This document shows positions 24,026-35,003 of a DNA stretch of 64,000 bases, piece by piece. The stretch lies in the NCBI RefSeq assembly GCF_029784155.1, contig NC_073693.1:139799988-139863987 (forward strand). Direction: 5' to 3'. Below the pieces are notes generated by a model. The model did no database searches. It was not told where the DNA came from and worked only from the letters and a program-made list of their open reading frames with translations. A program made the position numbers and the translations under genes. Origin of the DNA: Uranotaenia lowii. Lineage: Eukaryota > Arthropoda > Insecta > Diptera > Culicidae. Positions within the stretch are counted from its first letter, which is position 1; every line of letters starts with the position of its first letter.

Positions 24026-26274
24026 ATCTGAATTCTGAATCTGAATTCTGAATCTGAATTCTGAATCTGAATTCTGAATCTGAATTCTGAATCTGAATTC
24101 TGAATCTGAATTCTGAATCTGAATTCTGAATCTGAATTCTGAATCTGAATTCTGAATCTGAATTCTGAATCTGAATTCTGAATCTGAATTCTGAATCTGA
24201 ATTCTGAATCTGAATTCTGAATCTGAATTCTGAATCTGAATTCTGAATCTGAATTCTGAATCTGAATTCTGAATCTGAATTCTGAATCTGAATTCTGAAT
24301 CTGAATTCTGAATCTGAATTCTGAATCTGAATTCTGAATCTGAATTCTGAATCTGAATTCTGAATCTGAATTCTGAATCTGAATTCTGAATCTGAATTCT
24401 GAATCTGAATTCTGAATCTGAATTCTGAATCTGAATTCTGAATCTGAATTCTGAATCTGAATTCTGAATCTGAATTCTGAATCTGAATTCTGAATCTGAA
24501 TTCTGAATCTGAATTCTGAATCTGAATTCTGAATCTGAATTCTGAATCTGAATTCTGAATCTGAATTCTGAATCTGAATTCTGAATCTGAATTCTGAATC
24601 TGAATTCTGAATCTGAATTCTGAATCTGAATTCTGAATCTGAATTCTGAATCTGAATTCTGAATCTGAATTCTGAATCTGAATTCTGAATCTGAATTCTG
24701 AATCTGAATTCTGAATCTGAATTCTGAATCTGAATTCTGAATCTGAATTCTGAATCTGAATTCTGAATCTGAATCTGAATTCTGAATCTGAATTCTGAAT
24801 CTGAATTCTGAATCTGAATTCTGAATCTGAATTCTGAATCTGAATTCTGAATCTGAATTCTGAATCTGAATTCTGAATCTGAATTCTGAATCTGAATTCT
24901 GAATCTGAATTCTGAATCTGATTCTGAATCTGAATTCTGAATCTGAATTCTGAATCTGAATTCTGAATCTGAATTCTGAATCTGAATTCTGAATCTGAAT
25001 TCTGAATCTGAATTCTGAATCTGAATTCTGAATCTGAATTCTGAATCTGAATTCTGAATCTGAATTCTGAATCTGAATTCTGAATCTGAATTCTGAATCT
25101 GAATTCTGAATCTGAATTCTGAATTCTGAATCTGAATTCTGAATCTGAATTCTGAATCTGAATTCTGAATCTGAATTCTGAATCTGAATTCTGAATCTGA
25201 ATTCTGAATCTGAATTCTGAATCTGAATTCTGAATCTGAATTCTGAATCTAAATTCTGAATCTGAATTCTGGATCTGAATTCTGAATCTGAATTCTGAAT
25301 CTGAATTCTGAATCTGAATTCTGAATCTGAATTCTGAATCTGAATTCTGAATCTGAATTCTGAATCTGAATTCTGAATCTGAATTCTGAATCTGAATTCT
25401 GAATCTGAATTCTGAATCTGAATTCTGAATTCTGAATTCTGAATCTGAATTCTGAATCTGAATTCTGAATCTGAATTCTGAATCTGAATTCTGAATCTGA
25501 ATTCTGAATCTGAATTCTGAATCTGAATTCTGAATCTGAATTCTAGATCTGAATTCTGAATCTGAATTCTCAATCTGAATTCTGAATTCTGAATTCTGAA
25601 TTCTGAATCTGAATTCTGAATCTGAATTCTGAATCTGAATTCTGAATCTGAATTCTGAATCTGAATTCTGAATCTGAATTCTGAATCTGAATTCTGAATC
25701 TGAATTCTGAATCTGAATTCTGAATCTGAATTCTGAATCTGAATTCTGAATCTGAATTCTGAATCTGAATTCTGAATCTGAATTCTGAATCTGAATTCTG
25801 AATCTGAATTCTGAATCTGAATTCTGAATCTGAATTCTGAATCTGAATTCTGAATCTGAATTCTGAATCTGAATTCTGAATCTGAATTCTGAATCTGAAT
25901 TCTGAATCTGAATTCTGAATCTGAATTCTGAATCTGAATTCTGAATCTGAATTCTGAATCTGAATTCTGAATCTGAATTCTGAATCTGAATTCTGAATCT
26001 GAATTCTGAATCTGAATTCTGAATCTGAATTCTGAATCTGAATTCTGAATCTGAATTCTGAATCTGAATTCTGAATCTGAATTCTGAATCTGAATTCTGA
26101 ATCTGAATTCTGAATCTGAATTCTGAATCTGAATTCTGAATCTGAATTCTGAATCTGAATTCTGAATCTGAATTCTGAATCTGAATTCTGAATCTGAATC
26201 ATGAATCTGAATTCTGAATCTGAATTCTGAATCTGAGTCCTGAATCTGAAGTCTGAATCTGAAATATGATTCTT

Positions 26275-26777
26275 AACCCTCAACTGCGTGAATTAGAGTA
26301 AATACGTTGAGAAAAAAAGTCATTGGAAATAACCTTATTCATCCCTCATTAAGCAATTTGAAAAACCAATAACCAAATTTTTTTTCCAAAAGTTTTAATT
26401 GTTAAGTTTCAGGTTGAAATTTTTCACAGTACTGAATTTGGCTATCATTGGGACATATATGGGTTCGTTTGCAGCAGAGGGTTAAACCTGAATCTGAATC
26501 TAAAATCTGGATTCCTAGCGAGTATCTAGAAACTGGTGGCAATTTCATCCAAACATCAACAAAGCTTGTCTAAATGCAATCAAAACAAATTCGATTTACT
26601 GGCTTCACGAAGAAGAAAAAAAGCACAAACAAGCGAAGCCATTCGAAGGTTGAAAGTACAAGGACGTTGAGCCACCCACCCAGTCGCCCACCCGCGCACT
26701 CACAAGGATCTCCAGAATCGCTTCCAACGATAGAAGAAAGAGCTTACATAATGGGGTTCCCCGATTCTCAAACTCAC
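26275..26777. other. Start of AcCoAS intron 1; no exon seen
   Basis: Sequence between the satellite and the splice donor. It contains a few more satellite-like words (CTGAATCTGAATCTAAAATC near 26488) and a stretch reading CACCCACCCAGTCGCCCACC near 26671. No exon is visible. Confidence 0.55.
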
Positions 26778-27088
26778 CAGAAATAGGCCACCGTGTCGCC
26801 GAGACCATTTTTCACGTTCCGATCCAGTAGATTGTAGCAGATATTGGTCGAGGCGCCTTCCATCCATTTCACGTGAATGGGGCCCTTGGAGATGTCAAAG
26901 TTGTAGGAGAAGAAATTTTTCGGATCATAGGGAGTTTCCCAGTGGAACTGTTTGGCCACATTGCTCCAGAACTGGGGCGGATTTTCGATCGACTGCTTGT
27001 AAAACTCCTGGTACTGTTCCATGCTATTGATGTACGCATTCGAGGCCACTTCCGGATGTGGGTCGAAAACTTTCGGTTCCGTAGGCAT
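26778..27088 (-). CDS. AcCoAS: Acetyl-CoA synthetase, first coding exon
   Basis: Acetyl-CoA synthetase activates acetate with ATP and CoA in the cytosol and nucleus, supplying acetyl-CoA for lipid synthesis and histone acetylation. This exon encodes 103 residues plus two bases. Key blocks are FWSNVAKQFHWETPYDP and IHVKWMEGASTNICYNLLDR, followed by NVKNGLGDTVAYFW; they closely match the N-terminal domain of insect AcCoAS. The ATG at 27086-27088 is the first in frame, with an AAA context before it. The exon ends inside a TGG codon (TG|G) at a consensus donor GTGAGTT (26771-26777). The adenylation domain and catalytic lysine are in later exons, which do not occur anywhere to the left in this window. 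It is the only confident host gene here; the visible part is open and undamaged. Confidence 0.95.
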
Positions 27089-27310
27089 TTTGCTGGTAGT
27101 TTTTTCCCCCTTGCACTGGTGGTGATTCACAAAATTGGGCGATAATATTCCCCCGAACTATAAATAAACAACAAGCACTCACAAAACAATATCTCGGACA
27201 CTCCGAGGGGCACTGCAATCCGATATTTTCTTCCTGCTTAATCTGCGAATCACTTTTATTTTCGATATGTGTGTCTAGTCACTGTGGAGCCGTTTAGTTT
27301 TGGTTGGGGC
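27089..27310 (-). promoter_or_regulatory. Probable AcCoAS 5' UTR and core promoter region
   Basis: This lies immediately upstream of the AcCoAS start and is less AT-rich than the rest of the window. A tight purine/pyrimidine-mixed block including GAGGGGCACTG lies near 27205. I could not fix a transcription start or TATA box. The assignment rests on position only. Confidence 0.4.
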
Positions 27311-29067
27311 CGCCGAGAGAAGATACTTTTTCACTCCCGAATGGATACACGGTCATCCGACGAATAATTCTATCGCTTTCGGGCACTGTTCTGTTCCCTT
27401 CCAAAGATTCTCCGAAGCACGCTCGTGCGCATGTGAACTACCAACGAATGAGCAAAAAACTACGATAACGATGCAAATGTTCTCTTCGAAACCCTACTGA
27501 ACACGTTTTGCGCGCAATTCTCACCAAACGCTCACTCCAAGTATGTACTCGACTCGAAGTCCTCCAAATCCAGACGGTTGTAATGATGATTACTCACAAT
27601 AAATCCACCCAATAACCCCTCTACTAGCAGATTGTAGTAGACTATTAGAGAAAAACAATCACTTTATCAGAGTTAAGCTCAAGGAATTAGTCACAACAGC
27701 TCAACTAAGTACCTACTACATCCAATCGCAGCAACGAAATCTTGTCTACTAATCGCCAACAGCACCTGGCGAAACTGTTTTCCTTCCCGGTTGAAGCAGG
27801 CGTCGCGACGTCGTCATCCGTCGACCGAAAAATTGGTTGGTGATTGCAACGGTCAATTCTTTAGACATCACACCAAATTCAGCTAAACAGAAGGACTCCT
27901 TACTGGAGAAGGCGAGGGTGAGGGAGGAATGGTTGTTATCAGTAACATACGTTAGGCCACGCGCCCGCATATTTCTCCCGAATTCTCGCGCGGTGGCGTC
28001 GTTCTCTTCCGTTCTCTTCTGTTTAAGTTAGAGCGACGTCGTGATTGTCATGCCAGATGCATCGGATGATTTCATGCCATACCTTTTGAATGAGCTATTG
28101 TGATACAAACAGGAAGAAAAGTGTTGAAATCGTGAGGGATTTTTAGCACTGACTCGATTATTCATATTTTTGGGAATTGTGAAAACCTGTGATAAGAATG
28201 CCCAAAATTTTATCGACACCTATACATGTTAAGTCGTGAATTCAGATTTAGTTTATACTCTGTACGGTTATTGCAATCAAACGTATAGAATAACACGAAG
28301 ACCAATTTGTAAAATTTTTATTAAAAATTATTCCTAGAAAACCTAAAATCTTTCATTTTGAAGCTTTAAAAAGGTAGGTATTAATCAAAAGAAATTGGTA
28401 ATAAAGAATAAATTGAACAATTTTCAATAAGAACCTTGTACTATTAGCTGTTGAAATGTCTGGTAACACAATAAAAAATTTATTGACAATTCATTCAACA
28501 TTATATTACCTTTCTCTAGAAACAATCCATAAAATTGATTTCATAGCTCGGTTTTATAGGTTTCGACGACGAGCCTGGGTGAAAATCATATTCCGATTTC
28601 TACAAAAAATTATAGTTTTAGAAACCTCATTATGTAACCCAAATATGTTTTTCAAATAGAATTCAGCTACAACACTTCAATTTTACGTTTTTTAAAGTCT
28701 AATTGAAAAAATCCGAAAAAACATGCTTCAGAAACAGACTGTAAATCAAGTAAAGAATGCTCAAATAAGTTTTTCACTTAGTATGCAGGAAAACTGAAAT
28801 TAGAAGCTATACGTGGCACATAAGAATATATTTTGTTGAGATTTTTAAGATCATAACTACAAAAAATGTTAAAAAAAGAGGTGAAAAAACCGTTCTTTTC
28901 AATGAATGAACCTGTAGAGAATATAGGTAATGAAGAATAGCAAAATATTAATAATAAGTTCAGGTATAAACTATTGAGAAACTTTCAATGAAATTAAAAA
29001 GAAAAAACGATGTTGTCCCACAGTGTAAAACACACAGCCAAAAACTCAAATGAGAATAACTCTCCCA
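27311..29067. other. Upstream flank of AcCoAS; no gene recognised
   Basis: 27300-28030 is relatively GC-rich (several CG-containing words such as GGCGTCGCGACGTCG near 27800), which would suit a promoter-proximal region. Beyond 28.1 kb the sequence is AT-rich with no recognisable coding content. Confidence 0.5.
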
Positions 29068-29377
29068 CACGCTCATTTTTATTTAAACATTTTCGGTTCA
29101 AAAATAACCATTTTATGGCTTTGGCCCAAAAACTGCCAATATGGTTATTTTTTAAGAATTTTTCCTTCTCGAATTTCAACCATTTTTGTAGTTCTTGAGC
29201 ATTAACCACAAAATGTTTGAATACTTTGGTTTTCCTATCGTAGCCATTTTGAAAATTGCCAATTTGCAGACAAACGCGTTTTATAAAAACTTCATTTCTC
29301 CGCGTAGCTGGATCGAGTGCCGAATTAAATCGGTCCTTGTCATTTCGGAGCACATCGAATTTGTTGGTGGTGATCAA
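28994..29377 (-). other. Open frame of unknown significance overlapping the TIR element
   Basis: A 127-codon minus-strand frame includes NKFDVLRNDKDRFNSALDP and a Lys/Phe-rich stretch (KHFVVNAQELQKWLKFEKEKF). The N-x-F-x-V/L-x-x-D style is reminiscent of the disordered starts of retroelement ORF1/gag proteins, but it is too short to classify. There is no ATG at its start and it runs out through the terminal repeat. On the opposite strand the same region has intron-like signals: donor AAAG|GTAAAT near 29381, acceptor TTTCAG near 29447, donor GGTAAGT near 29502 and acceptor TGTTTTAG near 29584, with AATAAA near 29715. The two readings conflict and neither is established. Confidence 0.3.
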
Positions 29378-30122
29378 AGGTAAATATTTTAATATTCGTC
29401 ATCTAATAATTGCAACCTCACAATAAACAAATCAAATTAAATTTCAGAACACCGATGAGATATGACCCCGCACGAACAGCAGAACCCGGATAACACTTCC
29501 GGTAAGTTTTAACATTCCTTAAAAAACTTTTGAATCCTTCCAAGGATGGAAAGGTTGGTTACCTAATAAAGTATTTTTGTTTTAGGTATTGGTGCGAAAA
29601 TGCAAGATCGGAAGTCGGAAGAGTGACTGTTTTTTCACCATCCGGGAGAAGCTGGAACGGGCTGGACTGCTTAAAAAACATCACCCGCCGGTCAAAAAGT
29701 ATCATCTCTGTATGAATAAAATTTACTTGGGAAACAGAACATACCTAATTAAAAAAAATACAATTGTATCTTGTTGAGGTCATGTGGATTTTTCGATTCA
29801 CAGCGATAACTGTTTTAATATGATGGATTGGTTTAAATAAATAAGAATACTAAATAGAAACCGGAGATTTTAATGAAAATTTTACTAAAGAAACTCTTCC
29901 AAATCTGCAAAATACACAGCTCTTTAAAAAAACGGTTAAAGAATAACCTTTTTTCAACTTCTCCGCTAGAATCCCATTCGGTTGAAAAATAACCATATTC
30001 GAACTTCTCCCCTAGAAGTCATTTTATGACTTCTCATGGAGAACTCATAAAATGACATTTCCCGGGAAAAGGTCAAAAATGGTTATTTTTGAATCGTAAA
30101 TGGTTTAAAAGTTTCTAGCGTG
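29068..30122. mobile_element. TIR element of about 1.05 kb with exon-like content
   Basis: Imperfect inverted repeats of about 45-50 bp bound this segment. Left (29068): CACGCT, a short gap, TTTAAACATTTTCGG, then TTCAAAAATAACCATTTT. The complement of the right end (30122) reads CACGCT, TTTTAAACCATTTACG, TTCAAAAATAACCATTTT. Subterminal palindromes (GAAGTCATTTTATGACTTC near 30015) occur at the right. I found no clear target duplication, so the superfamily is unknown. Inside are plus-strand splice-like signals and a minus-strand frame, described separately. Confidence 0.65.
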
Positions 30123-30798
30123 CATAGAAAAAGAAGAGAGTATTCATGTAAGAGAAAGATACGAGGCTGTAAGGCGTCAGTTTGTAGAGTGTTGTAATGA
30201 AGCATGGTCGTTTTGTTGACTATTGCTGAAAAAGAAAAATATGATTTTGTGAGAAGGAGAATAAAATAGCGGCTAAATAAAGAAACAATGTAGATTTCCG
30301 GCTACGGATAACCCGTAGGTCACGACAGAACCGTCAACATTGTTTAAGTCACATTATTGTAGTTCATAACTCATAACTCTTTCAAAACTTTTTCTTTCAT
30401 AACTCTTTGAAAAAAAACTAAAACAGATTGTTTTTGTTTGCTTAACTTTTTATTGGCTTCACCTCTAATTACATAACCGGCCAAGTGTTGTAAAAAAAAT
30501 GTTTAAAGATCTATGTTACATGTAGTAATGAAATCAGCTATCACTTTATATTATTATTATTCTGAAACACAAAGATTTTGAATTATAAAACAGTATAATT
30601 AGTAAAATCTTTCGCGTTTTCAAAATTGCCTGAAAACAAATGATCGAAACAAGAATATAAGCATTTTTCATGACTATAATAAAGCCAGAATAAAACTATA
30701 AAACGTGCTGCACAATGCCATAATCAAGCCATAATAAAACTTTTTAATGCTAGTTGGGTTAATCTGTGTTACTGGGAAGCGTCCGCGTAAATTTTCTG
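30123..30798. other. No gene recognised
   Basis: AT-rich spacer between two TIR elements; nothing supported. Confidence 0.6.
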
Positions 30799-31323
30799 CA
30801 CTGCAAAAAATCCACATATTAGGAATATGTGTTAGCCTTATGGATTTTTGCAATTTGATTCCCATTTGGAAAATACGTGCCCACACATGTAGAATTAAAT
30901 TTTATAGCTTTCATGTGCGTCACATAAAAGTTATAAAATTCCACACATAAATGTTATGAGACTATATTGTACTAAAACATATGCATACTTTAAGGCGTTT
31001 ATATATCTGCCTACTCAAAGGCGATTTTTGAATGTCCGAATTCGTTTTTCGAACGAAAATATAAATTGATTTTGGCTATTAAGAAAATCTGTATTTATTT
31101 TTGTCTGGTATGATAACTTCGTTTAACAATGAAATTCGTTCTTGCTCGTCCTTGCATAACATGTTTCTTTTTCACTTGAACAGAAATTTGAAGTCAAATC
31201 CTCATTAACCACCGGGAATTATCTAAAATAAAAGATGTGTTACTAACCTGAATTCGATAGGATGAACTAGAAACTCACCTTCTGAATTGTTCAGGATGTG
31301 TAAACGTTTGCCGGTCTAGGTCT

Positions 31324-31564
31324 TCAAAATCGATTAAGGACGACCATGCCCTGAGTGTCGGTGCCCGCAGGCAAATCACCAGTCAGCACCTGGATGCCCT
31401 GGAATGGTATCAAAAGACGACCATTTCTAGGCGTACAGTCAGAAGCCAGCTTCCTGCGGGAGAAAATATATTAGATCTATGAAAATTTACTGGTATACTT
31501 TTTTATAAACCATTTACTAACCTAATTAGTTGACACAACGGGTACTGTTCTTCAGGGCGGCCAT
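31324..31564 (-). pseudogene. Captured exon-like sequence in a TIR element
   Basis: Minus strand: a start-like context AAAATGGCCGCC (ATG at 31562-31564) leads to a short frame ending at TAA, then a strong donor (AG|GTTAGT, 31516-31521), a 68-bp AT-rich intron and an acceptor CCCGCAG. The next exon (from 31453) is open for 42 codons to TGA at 31324 and reads KLASDCTPRNGRLLIPFQG, then a LTGDLPAGTDTQGMVVLNRF end. The two exons do not join in frame, so this is a pseudogene fragment or a non-coding leader. I do not recognise the protein. Position between terminal repeats suggests capture of a host gene 5' end. Confidence 0.4.
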
Positions 31565-31616
31565 TTTGAAAACACGAAAAAGTTCAAAGACGAAAATCAT
31601 AGAATTTATGTGACAT

Positions 31617-32434
31617 TAGACTGAGTCGATTTGGGGACATTTTTGAATTTCTCAAACCCTGGGGTCTTAAAAGCTTCGTTTTGGTCCAAAACTCATCCAT
31701 GATTTTTTGCAGAATTTTTAAGTAACGTTTACATGAGTAAATTTGGACTTTTAGGTTTGTATGGGAAAATTGAATATTTTGTACTGAAAAATCAACATCA
31801 TTTTTGTTTCTTCTGTGCAACCGAGCCTGCTGATGGTTTTTGTGCCAATTTCTAAATTTTTCAAAGGAAACTTTCTGCTGAACAACTTTGTCCAAAACCG
31901 TAAATTCGTATCTCATTAGACAAAAAAGTTATTAGCTGTTCAACAGAGGTATGTCTTTTGGCATTGATAAACAATAAATTCAATTGACACCACTGTTGTG
32001 TGCCTTGCGAGGTATTGCATGATTACTTTTCATGCAATACTTCGCAGGGCACAAGCAGTGGTGTCAATTGAATTTATTGTTTATCAATGCCAAATGACTT
32101 ACCCCTGTTCTTCAGCTAATAACTTTTTTGTCTAATGAGATACGAATTTACGGTCTTCCACAAAGTTGTTAAGCGGAAAATTTCCTTTGAAAAATTTATA
32201 AATTGACACAAAAACCATTAGCAGGCTCGGTTGTACAGAAGAAACAAAAATGATGTTGATTTTTCAGTACAAATTATTCAATTTTCCCAGACAAACCTAA
32301 AAGTCCAAATTTACTCATGTAAACGTTACTTAAAAATTCTGCAAAAAATCGTGGATGAGTTTTTTACCAAAACGAAGGTTTTGAGACCCCAGGGTTTGAG
32401 AAATTCAAAAATGATCTCAAATCGACTCAGTCTA
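31617..32434. mobile_element. Foldback element, intact, 818 bp, 9-bp target duplication
   Basis: Two arms of about 400 bp are near-perfect inverted repeats around a short centre near 32025 (TTGCATGATTAC / TTTTCATGCAA). The ends are TAGACTGAGTCGATTT and its complement. The 9-bp duplication ATGTGACAT lies at 31608-31616 and 32435-32443. No transposase frame; the frames at 31584-31916 and 32231-32440 are mirror images from the arms. A 9-bp duplication suits Mutator-like or other families, but the ends alone do not decide. Confidence 0.9.
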
Positions 32435-32588
32435 ATGTGACATTATCATATAAACTTCATATTTCAAACATAAATTTTATGTGTGACATATGATAATCAT
32501 ATGAATCATATAAAATCTAAGCGTAGAACAATTTTGAAGACGTATGTGTGGGGGAAACATACATCATAAGTGTGGATTTTTTGCAGTG

Positions 32589-33699
32589 TGGATTTACTTT
32601 TGTTTTATAATACACCACTAGAATCTGTGTGAAATTTTCCTCCTGGTGAACATAAATTTATTGCAAAAAACCCTGTGAAAAGTTTAATTTGAGTGTGAGA
32701 AAGTCTGAAAAAATTGGAATTGACAAAAAGTTCGAAAAACAGTTACTTTTGAAAATTCTTCTAAAATTCTATGTTTCGTATTTTAAAAATCTAAAAATGC
32801 AAAATGAGCAAACAAAATTACGTCAACTTTCCAATCCTCTTTTCAAAATTTATCTGGTGTGACTTTTAAATTTTTTACGGTTCATTGATTGGAAATAACG
32901 GGTTTCACATCACTTGTTTACATTTGTTGTGGTATTGTAAATTTAAAAAAAAAATTCTTGTGTTCAACGTACAGCTTTCTTGGAAACTTGGTGATGTTTT
33001 TTAGGTTTCCGTATTTCATCTACAGTCTTTTTTTCCTAACCACGTTTTTTCGGTTTTTTTTCTTGGACTATGAATAACGGAAAACTGAACTGTTGTAGGT
33101 GAATAATGTCTGGAAAACATAAATATCGGCTGAGAAATAAGAGAGATATTGTGCGTTTAGATAAAAATTTTATAAACGTCTTTGGTGAACTGGCATCATG
33201 GCTGACTTCCGACCAAAACATATTGAGTCGCTTTATTTAAGCGTGCGCCAAATTCATATAAAATAAACGTTGCCACAAATTCATTTGAATCGTTTGTGTA
33301 TCTCATTCTTGCCCAGAAGAGTATATTCCACGCGAACACAAACGATTGCTGGCGAAAAAAGTAACAGCAACAACAAAAAAACATTTCCACCCCGGCAGAG
33401 GGTGGTTTGAACAAAATATTTCGATCCCGACCGATTTTACTCAAACCGTTTGGGCGATTATACAAGCATTGCCATACACGATGCAAATCGTGTTCACAGC
33501 GACAAAATTTCATCGCAATTGTACCAATGTTGTGTAGTCTGTGGCCAGCTTAAAGTATGGAGAGATACTCTGGTAGATACAAATTTATGTGTGGCAACGT
33601 TGCATATAATACACTGTGATTTTTTAAACACAACTGTCAAAGTTCGGAAGTAAGTTCGGGATCGGAAGTCCGGACTTCCGAAGTAAAATTTAGTGCTGG
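32589..33699. other. No gene recognised
   Basis: AT-rich to 33.1 kb; 33200-33700 is more mixed, with short frames on both strands and a palindrome CGGAAGTCCGGACTTCCG near 33665-33682. Confidence 0.5.
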
Positions 33700-33935
33700 C
33701 GCAATAATATAACGGTTTTAAGCGAGGAGTGTCGAATTTACACTCAAGGTCTGATTAGAGATTTTTTTTTTCTCATGGGCTTTCAGGGTGCGTCATAAGA
33801 AATATGATGGAAAATCAATGATTTCAAGAATTTGAGGGTTTCCGAAGATATGTTTTATTCAGATGTATGTACCCGAATACAGTTCCAAGCTGCCGAACTT
33901 CCAATAGTGTAATACTGACACTTAAGAGCGCACCA
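33700..33935 (+). repeat. Interspersed repeat, copy 1
   Basis: A segment of about 230 bp with GAGGAGTGTC, GGGCTTTCAGGGTGCGTC, ATGTTTTAT and CTTCCAATAGTGT is matched on the opposite strand at 57455-57665. No coding content. The family is unknown. Confidence 0.75.
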
Positions 33936-34938
33936 GGGTCAAACACGTTGTGATAACTTAAGATGAACTATATAAATTAAACAAAATTCTTGAAACATTC
34001 TCATTAATGGAAATTTGATGTGCAAAGGAAAAAAATGGTCATAGACAACATTCATAACAACATTCATAACAACTCATAACAAAGTTTTTGTAAATATTCA
34101 GAGTTTCCAGATATTTATTTAACTCTTCTTGAATTTTATTATTGATTATTTTAAAATTTTCCTCGATTTTTTACATTCTGAAAAATTAGTAAAAATTTAG
34201 TCCGGACCCTTTTCGACTACTTTACTAAAATTTAAGTTAAAAAAAAATTGCTAATTTCATTGCTAACTTTTTAGCTGGTCAAATTTGAGCAAAATTTTGC
34301 TAATTTCCGGCCTCGAAAATTTTGTGTGTAGAGCGCATATCAGGTCGAAGGTAGGTCAGCTTTCGTTTGTGCTCTATTTTAAGGCGCGCGACAAATTTAC
34401 GAATCAAGAATTCCTCGAAATCAAGTGTCGCAACTAAGCAGAATAGTCGTAAATGGGAGAACTTTAGTAGTTGAAGCTAATAAGCCAACACTATCGAAGT
34501 TTAAGACAAATATAATCAAGTTTCAAAAGAAATTTTAACAATTTGCAAAACGACGTTTCCGCCAAATGTATGATGCAAAAGGTCCTAAGAGCATGTTAAC
34601 AAGTACAACTGAATCTATGCTTATAACAAATACAATAGCTATTTTCTAATCTATTTAACGCATACCAATTTTTCAGATAATTTTGAGCAATATGTTTAAT
34701 ACAGGAATTAAAAATGTGTTACAAAACTTGAACAGCGATTTTCTCGAATCAAGTCAAGTGGCTCATACGACCTAATGAAAACAACCTCTAGAAAACATCT
34801 ACCTCATAGACTCGGTACAGGCTTTACAGCTAACGAGCTCTGGAACTGAAAAAAAAAATCGTTGTTTGAGGTAAGACTTAAATGACTCATAACTGTAGTG
34901 AATAGAAGTAATAAATAAATTGAAACAGAGAATATTAT

Positions 34939-34940
<2 letters not shown>
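33936..34940. other. No gene recognised
   Basis: AT-rich. 34190-34340 includes inverted AAATTTTGCTAATTT-type words, perhaps a small degraded MITE. 34700-34935 ends AATAAATAAATTGAAAC just before the L1 poly(T), and may be the tail of another retroposon on the plus strand. Confidence 0.4.
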
Positions 34941-34971
<31 letters not shown>

Positions 34972-35003
34972 TAGTCGTTTATTGATGAGAATTCAATATC
35001 AAG

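Larger units (their letters stand above)
22238..26267. repeat. 13-bp satellite, about 4 kb
   Basis: The unit CTGAATTCTGAAT is iterated head-to-tail about 220 times in three blocks (22238-22330, 22906-23448, 24026-26267) separated by two retrotransposon copies. The interior is nearly homogeneous; variants (GAGTTCT, TAAATCT, GAGTCC, GAAGTCT) cluster at the outer edges. Occasional units lose 5-7 bp (near 24770, 24920, 25120, 25430, 25580). Each unit carries one GAATTC. Because three units make 39 nt without a stop on the minus strand, large artefactual open frames appear (24002-25573 and 25570-26283, a 13-residue periodic peptide). These are not genes. Confidence 0.97.
30799..32588. mobile_element. 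TIR element of 1.79 kb, host of a nested foldback
   Basis: Perfect 18-bp terminal inverted repeats: CACTGCAAAAAATCCACA at 30799-30816 and its complement at 32571-32588. Subterminal sequence at both ends repeats CACACATAAAATTTTAT-type words. Removing the nested 818-bp foldback and its 9-bp duplication leaves an element of about 960 bp. No target duplication was identified, so the superfamily is open. It contains a spliced exon-like sequence (31324-31564). Confidence 0.75.

Noticed and set aside
24002..25573. 523-codon and (25570-26283) 237-codon open frames
   Set aside because: They are translations of the 13-bp satellite; 13 is not a multiple of three and the unit has no stop in any minus-strand frame, so the length is an artefact.
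27154..27181. Possible intron in the AcCoAS 5' UTR (GTGAGT...TTATAG, minus strand)
   Set aside because: Only about 28 bp between the sites, too short for a spliceosomal intron.
29448..29735. Spliced plus-strand coding gene at 29.4-29.7 kb
   Set aside because: All frames across the candidate introns meet stops quickly or lack an ATG; kept only as an unresolved observation.
31584..31916. Mirror-image frames in the foldback (31584-31916 and 32231-32440)
   Set aside because: They encode the same peptide from the two inverted arms, with no recognised domain.
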